The notes: a model not told the origin generated them from the sequence alone. Numbered from the stretch's first letter, positions 27,238 to 36,893 are shown. The stretch: DNA of 61,798 bases from Bordetella parapertussis (GCA_945890735.1 CAMDCZ010000007.1:1-61798); one strand, 5' to 3'. Numbers and translations: made by a program.

Positions 27238-27285
27238 GGCTGAGCCAGCTTGGGTGGGGGATCAATAGAACCGACCGATTAGTAT

Positions 27286-27954
27286 TCATTTTGGGTGGGA
27301 ATGTTTGATCCCACGGCCGATCAGAAAATTTTCAGCTGATTTATCCCTGCTTGCTTTGGGTTTAAATGACTTGGCATTTTCAAAACACTGCCTGAATAAA
27401 TCGACCAATTCCTGGTAGCCGCCACCATGAAAAACCTTTGCCACCAAAGCGCCCTTGGGATGCAAATGTTGGGTGCAGAAATCAACGGCTAATTCAACCA
27501 AATCGACCATGCGAGCGGCATCTGCGGATGCGATGCCAGATAAATTGGGCGCCATGTCTGAGATCACAACATCCACACGCCTTCCTTGCAGATGCGATTC
27601 CAATTGGGCCAGAACGCTGGCCTCCCGAAAATCCCCTTGAATGAAGGTCACGCCGTCGATTGGCAACATAGGCAACACATCCAGAGCGAACAAAGTGGCA
27701 TCCAAATCGCCAGTGGCTGCCCCCTGGGGCGCCATGCGGCGTCTGACATACTGGCTCCAGGCACCGGGCGTGCTGCCCAAATCCACAACCACCATGCCCG
27801 GCTTGAAAAGTCCAAACACTTCGTCAATTTCTTTGAGCTTGTAAGCAGCTCTGGCCCGAAAACCTTCTTTTTGCGCCAATTTGACATAGGGGTCATTGAC
27901 ATGATCGTTCAACCATGATTTATTGACTTTTTTACTTTGTGTTTTAACTTTCAA
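27286..27954 (-). CDS. rlmE: 23S rRNA 2'-O-methyltransferase RlmE (FtsJ/RrmJ)
   Basis: SAM-dependent methyltransferase that modifies U2552 of 23S rRNA during late 50S assembly. The 222-residue product has the SAM-binding motif VVDLGSTPGAWSQYV, the acidic motif DVVISDMAPNLSG, and the catalytic lysine region ALVAKVFHGGG. I assign the TTG at 27954, giving the family-like N-terminus MKVKTQSKKVNKSWLNDH; GAGG lies seven bases upstream. The open frame to 27972 also starts with TTG but has no such site. It precedes ftsH, as in many proteobacteria. Confidence 0.92.
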   Translation of the reverse strand: MKVKTQSKKVNKSWLNDHVNDPYVKLAQKEGFRARAAYKLKEIDEVFGLFKPGMVVVDLGSTPGAWSQYVRRRMAPQGAATGDLDATLFALDVLPMLPIDGVTFIQGDFREASVLAQLESHLQGRRVDVVISDMAPNLSGIASADAARMVDLVELAVDFCTQHLHPKGALVAKVFHGGGYQELVDLFRQCFENAKSFKPKASRDKSAENFLIGRGIKHSHPK

Positions 27955-27989
27955 CGCGTAGCCCTCTGACAAAGAAGATAATAGCCGTT

Positions 27990-28466
27990 ATGCCTGCAAT
28001 CCAACTCACACCTTCGGAACGAAAAATTCACCGTGCCTTGGCACATCATCTTGATCCTGTGGTCATGATCGGCAATGATGGACTGTCCTCAGCTGTCGTT
28101 AAAGAAACCGACCTTGCCCTCAATGCACATGGCCTGATCAAAATTCGCGTTCTCAGTGAAGATCGGCAATCCCGGGAAATCATTTTGCTCAGCTTGGCCG
28201 ATCAATTAAACGCAGCTCCGATTCAACACATTGGAAAACTGCTGGTTTTGTGGCGGCCACAAGCCGAAAAAGTCAAAAAAATCGACGAAGATCGAATGCC
28301 TGGGCCACGCGAATTCAAGGTATTGAAATACAGCAGCCGAGGTGGGCAGCGTCCTGAAATGACACGCGTCAAGGTACTTGGGAACCAGCGACTTGCCGCT
28401 GGTGGTCAAATCAAACGTGCCAAACCAAAGTTAAAGTCACTGAAGAAGTCTTCACAAAACGCGTGA
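27990..28466 (+). CDS. yhbY: CRM-domain RNA-binding protein YhbY with a basic C-terminal extension
   Basis: Ribosome-assembly-linked RNA-binding protein. Residues 1-95 form the CRM domain (LTPSERKIHRALAHHLDPVV, with GNDGLSSAVVKETDLAL). The usual protein is about 97 residues; here about 60 more follow, rich in Lys/Arg and ending KLKSLKKSSQNA. This probably adds RNA contacts. It is divergent from rlmE with 35 bases between starts and converges on greA with a two-base gap. Confidence 0.88.
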   Translation: MPAIQLTPSERKIHRALAHHLDPVVMIGNDGLSSAVVKETDLALNAHGLIKIRVLSEDRQSREIILLSLADQLNAAPIQHIGKLLVLWRPQAEKVKKIDEDRMPGPREFKVLKYSSRGGQRPEMTRVKVLGNQRLAAGGQIKRAKPKLKSLKKSSQNA

Positions 28467-28468
28467 GA

Positions 28469-28945
28469 TCAAAGGTATGAAACCTTCACGATTTCATATT
28501 TTTTGATGCCGCCAGGTGCCTGTACGCTGGCCACATCCCCCTCCTCTTTGCCTATCAATGCACGAGCAATCGGGCTGCTGATATTGATCAAGCCAAGCTT
28601 CAAATCAGCCTCATCTTCGCCCACTATCTGGTAGGTGACAGACTCACCAGATGCCTCGTCCTCTAGTTGGACGGTTGCGCCAAACACCACCCGACCACCA
28701 GCGTCCAGTGTTGACGGGTCAATGATTTGAGACATCGACAATTTGCTTTCGATCTCTTGTATACGACCCTCAATAAAGCCCTGCCTGTCTTTGGCGGCAT
28801 CGTATTCAGCGTTTTCACTGAGGTCACCTTGGGCTCTGGCCTCTGCAATGGCATTGATCACCCAAGGTCTGTCCACTGTCTTCAAAGTGTGCAGTTCGAG
28901 CTTGAGTTTTTCTGAACCAATTTTCGTGATCGGTATGGTTGCCAT
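28469..28945 (-). CDS. greA: Transcription elongation factor GreA
   Basis: Rescues backtracked RNA polymerase by stimulating transcript cleavage through the secondary channel. The 158-residue product has the coiled-coil N-terminal domain with the acidic tip GDLSENAEYDAAKDRQ and the C-terminal FKBP-like domain ending in GGIKKYEIVKVSYL. Length is standard. It follows carB by 23 bases on the same strand, a common pairing in Burkholderiales. Confidence 0.96.
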   Translation of the reverse strand: MATIPITKIGSEKLKLELHTLKTVDRPWVINAIAEARAQGDLSENAEYDAAKDRQGFIEGRIQEIESKLSMSQIIDPSTLDAGGRVVFGATVQLEDEASGESVTYQIVGEDEADLKLGLINISSPIARALIGKEEGDVASVQAPGGIKKYEIVKVSYL

Positions 28946-28968
28946 GGTGATGAAAGAGTTGGTCGTAA

Positions 28969-31900
28969 TCAGTGAATCAATTGTTGATGAAGTTCTTGAA
29001 CCGAGTAAACGTCCAAATTGTCTAAGTACTTCATGCCCTCTACCGCCGCTTCAGCACCCGCAATGGTGGTAAAAGTGGTGACACGGGCCATCAGCGATGA
29101 GGTTCGAATTTGTCGGGAGTCTGCAATCGCATTTCTTCGCTCCTCTACCGTGTTGATGACGAGTGCAATTTCATTGTTTTTGATCATGTCAACCACATGG
29201 GGGCGACCTTCAGTGACTTTGTTCACCGGGCTGACAGCCAACCCAGCGGCTTGAATGGCGGCAGCGGTTCCTTTGGTGGCAACCAAATCAAATCCCAAGT
29301 GAATCAAATTTTGGGCCACCACCACAGCACGCGCCTTGTCTGCATTCTTAACGGTCAAAAAGACTTTGCGAACGGGGTCTGAAGCACGCGGCAATTTGGT
29401 GCCAGCACCCAACTGGCTTTTCACGAACGCCTCACCAAAGGATTGACCGACACCCATCACTTCGCCGGTGGACTTCATTTCAGGACCAAGAATGGTGTCA
29501 ACGCCTGGAAACTTCACAAAAGGAAACACCGCTTCTTTGACACTGAAAAAAGGAGGGATGACCTCTTTGGTGATGCCTTGAGACTTCAAGCTCTGACCAA
29601 CCATGCATCGTGCAGCCACTTTAGCAAGCTGAATGCCTGTGGCCTTGCTGACAAAAGGCACTGTCCTGCTGGCGCGAGGATTGACTTCCAGAACATAAAT
29701 AATGTCCTTGCCATTGAGATGCTGAATGGCAAATTGCACATTCATCAAGCCCACCACATTCAAACCATGCGCCATGGCAGCGGTCTGGCGCTTGAGTTCA
29801 GTGACGGTTTCCGGCGACAGAGAATACGGAGGCAATGAACAGGCGGAGTCTCCGCTGTGGACCCCAGCTTGCTCAATGTGCTCCATCACACCGCCGATAA
29901 AAACATCTTTGCCATCACAAATGGCATCCACATCACATTCAATGGCATCGTTCAAAAAACGGTCGAGTAACACCGGTGAATCATGGCTGACTTTGACAGC
30001 CTCACGCATGTAACGTTCAAGGTCTCTTTGTTCATGGACAATTTCCATGGCTCGACCGCCCAACACATAACTGGGTCGCACAACCAATGGGTAACCCAAT
30101 TCAGATGCTTTTGTCAACGCCTCAGGTTCGGTTCTGGCTGTCGCGTTGGGCGGTTGAAGCAAACCCAATTGGTGAAGCAACTGCTGAAAACGTTCCCTGT
30201 CCTCTGCTGCGTCAATCATGTCTGGCGAAGTACCAATGATGGGAACGCCCGCCGCCTCAAGACCCAAGGCCAGCTTCAAGGGGGTCTGACCGCCATACTG
30301 AACAATCACACCAAAGGGTTTTTCTTTGTCAACAATTTCCAGAACGTCTTCCAGTGTCAATGGCTCGAAATACAAGCGGTCGCTGGTATCGTAATCTGTA
30401 GAAACGGTTTCTGGATTGCAATTGACCATGATGGTTTCATACCCATCCTCACGCATGGCAAGAGCCGCATGAACGCAGCAATAATCAAATTCAATGCCCT
30501 GACCAATCCGGTTCGGACCACCGCCCAAAACCATGATTTTTTTCTTGTCAGTAGGCTCCGATTCGCACTCGGTTTCATAAGTCGAGTACATGTAGGCGGT
30601 TCGAGTTGCAAATTCGGCAGCACACGTGTCCACACGCTTGTAGACAGGGCGAACATTGAATGCATGGCGGGCTTGTCTGATGGCTTGTTCAGTGGTTTTC
30701 AGTTGCTTGGCCAAGCGGCGGTCTGAAAAGCCTTTTTGTTTCAGCAACAACAATTCACCATGCGTGATGTCAGCCAAGACATGGCGCTCTAATTCCAATT
30801 CGATTTTTACAATTTCTTCAATCTGAACCAAGAACCAAGGATCGATGCGGGTCAGGGTGTGCACTTCATCCACACTCATGCCAAGTGCAAAAGCGTCTCC
30901 CACATACCAAATCCTTTCGGGTCCTGGCGCGCCGAGCTCTTTCTCCAAAACCTCTCGGTCTTGCGTTTTCTCGTTCATGCCATCCACACCAACCTCAAGT
31001 CCGCGCAAGGCCTTTTGAAAGGATTCTTGAAAGGTTCTGCCAATGGCCATGACTTCACCAACTGATTTCATTTGGGTTGTCAGGCGACTGTCTGCGGTAG
31101 GGAATTTTTCAAAGGCAAAGCGGGGGATTTTGGTGACCACGTAATCGATACTTGGCTCAAAACTGGCAGGCGTTGCACCACCGGTGATGTCATTGAGTAA
31201 TTCATCGAGGGTAAAACCAACAGCCAACTTGGCAGCCACCTTGGCGATGGGAAAGCCGGTCGCCTTGGAGGCCAAAGCGGAAGACCGGGATACCCTTGGA
31301 TTCATCTCAATCACTACCATCCGTCCATCCAAAGGATTGATGGCAAATTGAACGTTAGAACCACCTGTATCGACACCAATTTCGCGCAAAACTGCAAGGC
31401 TTGCGTTTCGCAATATTTGGTATTCTTTGTCAGTCAATGTTTGTGCAGGCGCCACCGTGATCGAGTCACCCGTGTGAACACCCATTGGATCTAAGTTTTC
31501 AATGGAGCAAACAATGATGCAATTGTCGGCTTTGTCACGGACAACTTCCATCTCATACTCTTTCCACCCCAGCAAAGATTCTTCGATCAACAGTTCGTTG
31601 GTCGGGGACGCCTCCAAGCCACGCTTGCAAATGGTTTCAAATTCTTCGGCGTTATAAGCAATGCCACCACCGGTGCCACCCAAAGTAAAACTGGGGCGAA
31701 TCACGACAGGGAAACCCACTGTCTTTTGGACTGCCCAGGCATCATCCAAGCTGTGGGCGATGCCAGATCGTGCAGAGCCAAGACCAATTTTGGTCATGGC
31801 ATCTTTGAATTTCAACCTGTCTTCGGCCTTGTCAATGGCTTCGGGGGTGGCGCCAATCAGTTCAATGGGTTTGCCTGTGAAAGCGCCATGGTATTTCTCA

Positions 31901-32223
31901 AGCACGCCGTTGTGCCAAAGGTCCAAAGCGCAGTTCAACGCAGTTTGACCGCCCATGGTGGGCAAAATCACATCCGGCTTTTCCTTGGCGATGATTTTTT
32001 CAACGGTTTTCCAAGTGATTGGCTCAATGTAAGTGACATCAGCGGTTGCAGGATCAGTCATGATCGTGGCGGGGTTGCTGTTGATCAAAACAACGCGGTA
32101 ACCTTCTTCTCTCAAAGCCTTGCAGGCCTGCACGCCTGAATAATCAAATTCACATGCTTGCCCGATCACAATCGGACCAGCACCAATCAAAAGAATCGTT
32201 TGAATGTCAGTGCGCTTAGCCAT
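28969..32223 (-). CDS. carB: Carbamoyl-phosphate synthase large subunit
   Basis: Makes carbamoyl phosphate from bicarbonate, ATP and ammonia supplied by CarA, for pyrimidine and arginine synthesis. The 1084-residue product has two homologous ATP-grasp halves (LIGAGPIVIGQACEFDYSG, then VLGGGPNRIGQGIEFDYC) and a C-terminal MGS-like allosteric domain (residues about 940-1084). The ATG at 32223 overlaps the carA end by eight bases; the frame to 32271 would overlap carA further with no family match. Confidence 0.97.
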   Translation of the reverse strand: MAKRTDIQTILLIGAGPIVIGQACEFDYSGVQACKALREEGYRVVLINSNPATIMTDPATADVTYIEPITWKTVEKIIAKEKPDVILPTMGGQTALNCALDLWHNGVLEKYHGAFTGKPIELIGATPEAIDKAEDRLKFKDAMTKIGLGSARSGIAHSLDDAWAVQKTVGFPVVIRPSFTLGGTGGGIAYNAEEFETICKRGLEASPTNELLIEESLLGWKEYEMEVVRDKADNCIIVCSIENLDPMGVHTGDSITVAPAQTLTDKEYQILRNASLAVLREIGVDTGGSNVQFAINPLDGRMVVIEMNPRVSRSSALASKATGFPIAKVAAKLAVGFTLDELLNDITGGATPASFEPSIDYVVTKIPRFAFEKFPTADSRLTTQMKSVGEVMAIGRTFQESFQKALRGLEVGVDGMNEKTQDREVLEKELGAPGPERIWYVGDAFALGMSVDEVHTLTRIDPWFLVQIEEIVKIELELERHVLADITHGELLLLKQKGFSDRRLAKQLKTTEQAIRQARHAFNVRPVYKRVDTCAAEFATRTAYMYSTYETECESEPTDKKKIMVLGGGPNRIGQGIEFDYCCVHAALAMREDGYETIMVNCNPETVSTDYDTSDRLYFEPLTLEDVLEIVDKEKPFGVIVQYGGQTPLKLALGLEAAGVPIIGTSPDMIDAAEDRERFQQLLHQLGLLQPPNATARTEPEALTKASELGYPLVVRPSYVLGGRAMEIVHEQRDLERYMREAVKVSHDSPVLLDRFLNDAIECDVDAICDGKDVFIGGVMEHIEQAGVHSGDSACSLPPYSLSPETVTELKRQTAAMAHGLNVVGLMNVQFAIQHLNGKDIIYVLEVNPRASRTVPFVSKATGIQLAKVAARCMVGQSLKSQGITKEVIPPFFSVKEAVFPFVKFPGVDTILGPEMKSTGEVMGVGQSFGEAFVKSQLGAGTKLPRASDPVRKVFLTVKNADKARAVVVAQNLIHLGFDLVATKGTAAAIQAAGLAVSPVNKVTEGRPHVVDMIKNNEIALVINTVEERRNAIADSRQIRTSSLMARVTTFTTIAGAEAAVEGMKYLDNLDVYSVQELHQQLIH

Positions 32224-33388
32224 GATTTGCCGCCGCCATGGAATGGATAAATCGATCAAAGAGATACCCAATATCGTGAGGACCGGGTGACGCTTCTGGG
32301 TGCCCCTGGAAGCTGAATGCTTTGTGGGTCGTCAACTCGAGTCCTTGCAAACTGTTGTCAAATAAGCTGATGTGGGTGGCCCTGACATGACCAGGCAGGG
32401 ATTTTTCATCCACCGCAAACCCGTGATTTTGGCTGGTGATGGAGACCCGTCCAGTATCCAAATCTTTCACAGGATGGTTAGCGCCGTGGTGTCCAAATTT
32501 CATTTTGTACGTCTTTGCGCCACTGGCCAGCGCCAAAATTTGATGCCCTAAACAAATGCCAAACAAAGGCATGTTTTTTTCCAACAAATGTTGAGTGGCT
32601 TTGATGGCGTAATCACATGGGCCAGGGTCACCAGGGCCATTGGATAAGAAAACACCGTCTGGGTTGAGTTTCAACACCTCGTCTGCAGAGGTCTTTGCCG
32701 GCACAACGGTAACTTTGCAGCCCCGGTTCGCCAACATGCGCAAGATATTTCTTTTGACACCGAAATCATAGGCAACCACATGGTGTTTGGTGTTGCCCAC
32801 TTTTCCATAGCCCTGCCCTAGCATCCATTCGGTTTCACCCCAGGAATAAGACTGCTGAACACTGACCACCTGAGCCAAATCCAAGCCTGACATCGAGGGG
32901 GCTGATTGAGCCAACTCAATCGCAGATGCCCTTTTTTCAGGGGTGACCGATTCACCCCAAGCCAGGGCAAGCACCGCACCGCTTTGGGAACCATGCTCAC
33001 GAAGGTGTCTCGTCAGTTGGCGTGTGTCTATTTCAGCAATGGCCACTGCGTTGTGTTTCTTCAAATAGTCTGTCAAATTGCTTTGTGCGCGAAAATTTGA
33101 ATGGCGCAACGGCAAGCTTCTCATGATGAGACCAGCGGCGTGCAATTGATCAGATTCAGCATCTTCATCACACACACCATAGCTGCCGATGTGCGGGTAT
33201 GTCAGCGTGACGAGTTGCCTGCTGTAACTGGGATCAGTCAGTATTTCTTGATACCCCGTCATGGAGGTATTGAAAACAACCTCTCCGATGGCATGGCCTG
33301 GATGGCCAATAGACTGCCCAACAAACACAGTGCCGTCTGCTAGCGCCAGTAAAGCCGGAGGGTATTTACCCTGAAGGGACAAAAGCAC
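32216..33388 (-). CDS. carA: Carbamoyl-phosphate synthase small subunit (glutaminase)
   Basis: Hydrolyses glutamine and channels ammonia to CarB. The 390-residue product has the N-terminal CPSase domain (ADGTVFVGQSIG, FNTSMTGYQE) and the class I glutamine amidotransferase domain with catalytic cysteine in FGICLGHQILALA and the His/Glu pair in FQGHPEASPGPHD. The start is GTG at 33388 with GGAG six bases upstream. That site partly overlaps a small hairpin in the structured leader. Confidence 0.96.
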   Translation of the reverse strand: MLLSLQGKYPPALLALADGTVFVGQSIGHPGHAIGEVVFNTSMTGYQEILTDPSYSRQLVTLTYPHIGSYGVCDEDAESDQLHAAGLIMRSLPLRHSNFRAQSNLTDYLKKHNAVAIAEIDTRQLTRHLREHGSQSGAVLALAWGESVTPEKRASAIELAQSAPSMSGLDLAQVVSVQQSYSWGETEWMLGQGYGKVGNTKHHVVAYDFGVKRNILRMLANRGCKVTVVPAKTSADEVLKLNPDGVFLSNGPGDPGPCDYAIKATQHLLEKNMPLFGICLGHQILALASGAKTYKMKFGHHGANHPVKDLDTGRVSITSQNHGFAVDEKSLPGHVRATHISLFDNSLQGLELTTHKAFSFQGHPEASPGPHDIGYLFDRFIHSMAAANHG

Positions 33389-33512
33389 TCAGATCTCCGA
33401 GTTTCGGTGACGCCCCAAGTGCGAGAGATGCCTTCTCTTTGGCTACTTCACAAGGGGATTGGCTTTTTATCGAGCGAAGGGCGTGCGGTTGATGTAGAAG
33501 TGCAACATTATA
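33389..33512 (-). promoter_or_regulatory. carAB promoter and structured leader
   Basis: A TATAAT -10 (33507-33512) is about 120 bases before the carA GTG. The leader can fold: CCCC (33413-33416) pairs with GGGG (33454-33457), AAGT (33417-33420) with ACTT (33445-33448), and AGAGA (33424-33428) with TCTCT (33434-33438). A second small hairpin CCGA/TCGG (33397-33407) overlaps the Shine-Dalgarno sequence (33395-33398). This suggests control at transcription or translation of carAB; I do not recognise a named RNA family. Confidence 0.5.
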
Positions 33513-33539
33513 ACCACCCAAAAGTCGCACAAAAGATCT

Positions 33540-34325
33540 TCACTCGCGAGTCTTCATCTGAGTGACAGTGGCGTGCATGCAAATGGCGGCCGCAGCAGCA
33601 ACATTCAGCGATTCTTCTCCACCTGGTTGGACGATGCGAACACTTTGAACATTCGCACTCATCCAAGCGTCTGAAATGCCCTGCCCCTCATGTCCCATTA
33701 CCCACATGCAAGGCATCTCTAGGGATTGGGTTGCGCATAATTCATGTAACCATTTGCCCTGATGTGAACTCGTGACGTAAACGGGCAGGTTCAATTCGAG
33801 TAAGTTGGATATGTCCATGGACTCAAAAATGGACAGGCCAAAGTGGGCACCCATCCCTGCACGAATCACCTTGCCAGACCACAGGGCCACACTGCCCTTT
33901 GCAGTCACTACCTGTTTAAACCCAAACGCAGCAGCACTGCGCAAGATGGCACCTGCATTTCCAGGGTCTTGAACGCCATCCAAAACCAGGGTGTTCATCG
34001 AACGAGAAAGATTCGAGGGCTGAGACAATCCAAGAACCCCACCAACCCATGAGTGAGATGGCAAAGAACTCAAGCTTTCCATCAAGGATTGCGGCACAAC
34101 AATGATTTCCTCACTGTGGGCTTGCCATTGCGCCACCACAGAAGGATCAACCGTGTCGACAAAGACCAATTGGCTGAATTTCAAGCCCCTGTCAATGGCA
34201 GCCCGACAAAGGTGATCTCCCTCAATCCATAACCGCTGTTGCACACGATAGGCAGTGTTGTCTATGCTCAGCTGTTTGAGCCTTTTGAACCAAGGGTTGT
34301 CTTTGGAATGAATATGTTTGTTCAT
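33540..34325 (-). CDS. SpoU/TrmH-family RNA 2'-O-ribose methyltransferase
   Basis: SPOUT-fold methyltransferase acting on rRNA or tRNA, 261 residues. An N-terminal substrate-binding region (YRVQQRLWIEGDHLCRAAID) is followed by the SPOUT domain with trefoil-knot motifs LDGVQDPGNAGAILRSAAAFG, VMGHEGQGIS and the C-terminal SLNVAAAAAICM. The ATG at 34325 overlaps the rnhB stop (ATGA); the frame upstream does not match the family. Whether it is RlmB-like or another SpoU member cannot be decided, so no symbol is given. Confidence 0.85.
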   Translation of the reverse strand: MNKHIHSKDNPWFKRLKQLSIDNTAYRVQQRLWIEGDHLCRAAIDRGLKFSQLVFVDTVDPSVVAQWQAHSEEIIVVPQSLMESLSSLPSHSWVGGVLGLSQPSNLSRSMNTLVLDGVQDPGNAGAILRSAAAFGFKQVVTAKGSVALWSGKVIRAGMGAHFGLSIFESMDISNLLELNLPVYVTSSHQGKWLHELCATQSLEMPCMWVMGHEGQGISDAWMSANVQSVRIVQPGGEESLNVAAAAAICMHATVTQMKTRE

Positions 34326-34951
34326 GGGTTTGAGGCATGAAGCAACTTGGAAACCGGTGCAAAACTTTGGCGGTGCCAAACTGATGGACCCAATCGATGG
34401 AGCGCCTCCATGTGAAGTGGGGTACCGTAGCCCTTGTGTTTGGCAAAGCCGTAGCCAGGAAAGCTTTTGTCGATGGATTCACACCACAAATCGCGCTCGA
34501 CCTTGGCAATGATGGAAGCCGCAGAAATACATTTGAATTTGGCATCACCTTTGATCACCGCTTCAGCCAATACATCCAGGACGGGCAATCGATTCCCATC
34601 CACCAAGACTTTGCCTGGCTTTAGCCTCAGGCCATTCACAGCCCGCTGCATGGCAAGCATGGTGGCTTGCAATATGTTGAGCTGATCGATTTCCTCAACT
34701 GAACTTTGCCCGACTGAACAGCAAAGTGCATTTGCTTTGATCAATCCATAAAGTTGCGTTCGTTTTTTGGCGGACAACTGTTTGGAATCAGCCAAACCAG
34801 CAATGGGGTGCAAATCATCCAAAATCACCGCTGCAGCAAAAACGGGGCCCGCCAATGGCCCTCGACCTGCCTCGTCAACCCCAGCAACCAATACTGGGCC
34901 ATCCCAATTCAGGGAAGACTGTTCAGCGGACAAGAATTTTCTCGATCGCAT
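34322..34951 (-). CDS. rnhB: Ribonuclease HII
   Basis: Removes RNA from RNA-DNA hybrids, including single ribonucleotides. The 209-residue product has GVDEAGRGPLAGPVFAAAV with the first catalytic Asp-Glu pair, then VDGN and the third acidic residue in SIIAKVERD. The ATG at 34951 overlaps the end of lpxB by 29 bases and has no clear ribosome-binding site. A TTG at 34933 would also fit and shortens the product by six residues. It is the usual gene after lpxB. Confidence 0.93.
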   Translation of the reverse strand: MRSRKFLSAEQSSLNWDGPVLVAGVDEAGRGPLAGPVFAAAVILDDLHPIAGLADSKQLSAKKRTQLYGLIKANALCCSVGQSSVEEIDQLNILQATMLAMQRAVNGLRLKPGKVLVDGNRLPVLDVLAEAVIKGDAKFKCISAASIIAKVERDLWCESIDKSFPGYGFAKHKGYGTPLHMEALHRLGPSVWHRQSFAPVSKLLHASNP

Positions 34952-36065
34952 TGGTTGCCAACAAGGATGTTTCCTTGGTTAAGGTTTGATGGAGCATGGT
35001 GAATTGACGACGCATCGCGTCAACTCGCTCTGGTTGATCTAGCCAGGCTTGTAATGCATTTGACAAAGCAAGCGGCGTTGCCTCCGATTGCAAAAGCTCT
35101 GGCACAACGAAGTCGCGACACAATATATTGGGCAATCCCACCCATTTTTGCAGGCGCTGCCGACGGATGATTTCCCAACTTAACCACGGCATCGCGTATG
35201 CAATCACCATGGGGCATTTGAACAGGGCCGCCTCGAGTGTGGCAGTGCCACTGGCGACCAAAGCGATGTCTGCGCAGGCCATGACTTCATGGCTTTGGCC
35301 CTCCAATATGTGCAAGTCGCGCAACTTTGGCAACGATTGAGCCATTTGCTCCAAACTTTGTTTGAGCCCTGGCGCAGCAGGAATGACAACAGTCAGGTTG
35401 GGGTGCGCACGCTCCAAAATCGCGGCCGCCTGAATAAAACGCGCTGTCAGTTGCTGGATTTCACTTAACCGACTACCTGGCAGTATCCCCAGCACCAGTC
35501 GATGATCCTCAATATTCAATCGATGCTTGGCAAGTTGCTTGTCGACATGCGAGGGAATCATTTGTGCAACAGGATGTCCAACATAAGTTGCATCGATACC
35601 ATGCGCAGCCAATAGCTCGGGTTCAAAGGGGAAAAGGCAAAGCACATGGTCAGTGCTTTCGCCCAGCGTTTTCAAACGCTTGGCACGCCAAGCCCATACA
35701 GAGGGACAAACAAAATGAACCGTAGGTATCCCCCTGCGCTTGAGCTCCTTGGATAAGCCCAAATTAAAGTCAGGCGCATCAACGCCAATAAAGACCGATG
35801 GGGGCTCATGAATGAGACGCCTCTTCAACTTTGAACGAATGTCTGTGATTTTTCGATAGTGCTTTAAAACTTCAACATATCCTCTGACCGCTAGTTGGTG
35901 ACTAGGCCACCAAGATTCAAAGCCGAGCTGATCCATTTTGGGGCCGCCTATACCCACCAAGTCAACATAAGGCCAACGAGCTTGCAAACCCTGAATCAGC
36001 ATAGAAGACAAAAGGTCTCCAGATGCTTCACCAGCAACCATGGCTATTTGAATGGAAGGTGCCAT
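34923..36065 (-). CDS. lpxB: Lipid-A-disaccharide synthase
   Basis: GT19 glycosyltransferase that joins UDP-2,3-diacylglucosamine and lipid X to make the lipid A disaccharide at the inner membrane. The 380-residue product begins MAPSIQIAMVAGEASGDLLSS, the family signature. It also carries GVDAPDFNLGLSKELK, GHPVAQM, and LPGSRLSEIQQL. The start at 36065 is 25 bases after the lpxA stop; the frame upstream to 36125 would overlap lpxA without family similarity. Confidence 0.95.
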   Translation of the reverse strand: MAPSIQIAMVAGEASGDLLSSMLIQGLQARWPYVDLVGIGGPKMDQLGFESWWPSHQLAVRGYVEVLKHYRKITDIRSKLKRRLIHEPPSVFIGVDAPDFNLGLSKELKRRGIPTVHFVCPSVWAWRAKRLKTLGESTDHVLCLFPFEPELLAAHGIDATYVGHPVAQMIPSHVDKQLAKHRLNIEDHRLVLGILPGSRLSEIQQLTARFIQAAAILERAHPNLTVVIPAAPGLKQSLEQMAQSLPKLRDLHILEGQSHEVMACADIALVASGTATLEAALFKCPMVIAYAMPWLSWEIIRRQRLQKWVGLPNILCRDFVVPELLQSEATPLALSNALQAWLDQPERVDAMRRQFTMLHQTLTKETSLLATNAIEKILVR

Positions 36066-36090
36066 CGAGTTCAGAAACGGCAAGAAACGG

Positions 36091-36885
36091 TCAACGGACA
36101 ATGCCGCGTTGCGGTGAGGACGCATTCAAAAAATCCGTCATCAAATCAACAACCCCTGAAATCTCGGCTTGATCTGATTTCAAAGCGCCAATGTGCTGGC
36201 TTGCCTGCTCTAAGGTCAAACCGTCACGGTAGAGCAATTTGTGCATGCTTTTGACAGCTTGAATCTGCAATGGAGTAAAACCTCGTCGCTTGAGTCCTTC
36301 AAAATTCATCGAGCGGGCTTCTGCAGGTTGACCCTGACACATGACAAAAGGTGGCAGATCTGCAAACAACAAGGAGTTCATCGCGGTGAAGCTGTGCGCG
36401 CCCAATTTGCAAAATTGGTGAACCACAGTGAAACCACCCAAAATAACCCAATCACCAACATGGACATGACCAGCAAGTTGCGTACTGTTGGCAAAGATGG
36501 TGTGGTTTCCAACTTGACAATCGTGTGCCAAATGAACGTAGGCCATGATCCAGTTGTCATGGCCTAGGCGTGTAACACCTGCATCTCCAACAGTGCCGAT
36601 GTTGAATGTACAAAATTCACGAATGATGTTTCTATCACCGATCATCAATTCACAGGGTTCACCTGCATACTTTTTGTCTTGAGGAACTGCACCCAACGAA
36701 TTGAACTGAAAAATCTGATTGTCTTGACCGATGGTTGTTTTTCCCTCGATCACACAATGCGAACCTATTTTGGTGCCAGCACCAATTCGAACATGTGGCC
36801 CAATGACAGTGAAAGGGCCAACAGTCACTGAGGGGTCGATTTCAGCTGACGGGCTGATCAGTGCTGAAGGGTGGATATTCGACAT
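36091..36885 (-). CDS. lpxA: UDP-N-acetylglucosamine acyltransferase
   Basis: First enzyme of lipid A synthesis; adds a 3-hydroxyacyl chain from ACP to UDP-GlcNAc. The 264-residue product is a left-handed beta-helix of hexapeptide repeats (IHPSALISPSAEIDPSVTVG and onward), with the catalytic histidine region MAYVHLAHDCQVGNH, and a C-terminal helical domain. The start at 36885 lies eight bases after the fabZ stop, with a GAG seven bases upstream. Confidence 0.95.
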   Translation of the reverse strand: MSNIHPSALISPSAEIDPSVTVGPFTVIGPHVRIGAGTKIGSHCVIEGKTTIGQDNQIFQFNSLGAVPQDKKYAGEPCELMIGDRNIIREFCTFNIGTVGDAGVTRLGHDNWIMAYVHLAHDCQVGNHTIFANSTQLAGHVHVGDWVILGGFTVVHQFCKLGAHSFTAMNSLLFADLPPFVMCQGQPAEARSMNFEGLKRRGFTPLQIQAVKSMHKLLYRDGLTLEQASQHIGALKSDQAEISGVVDLMTDFLNASSPQRGIVR

Positions 36886-36893
36886 GTCAATAC

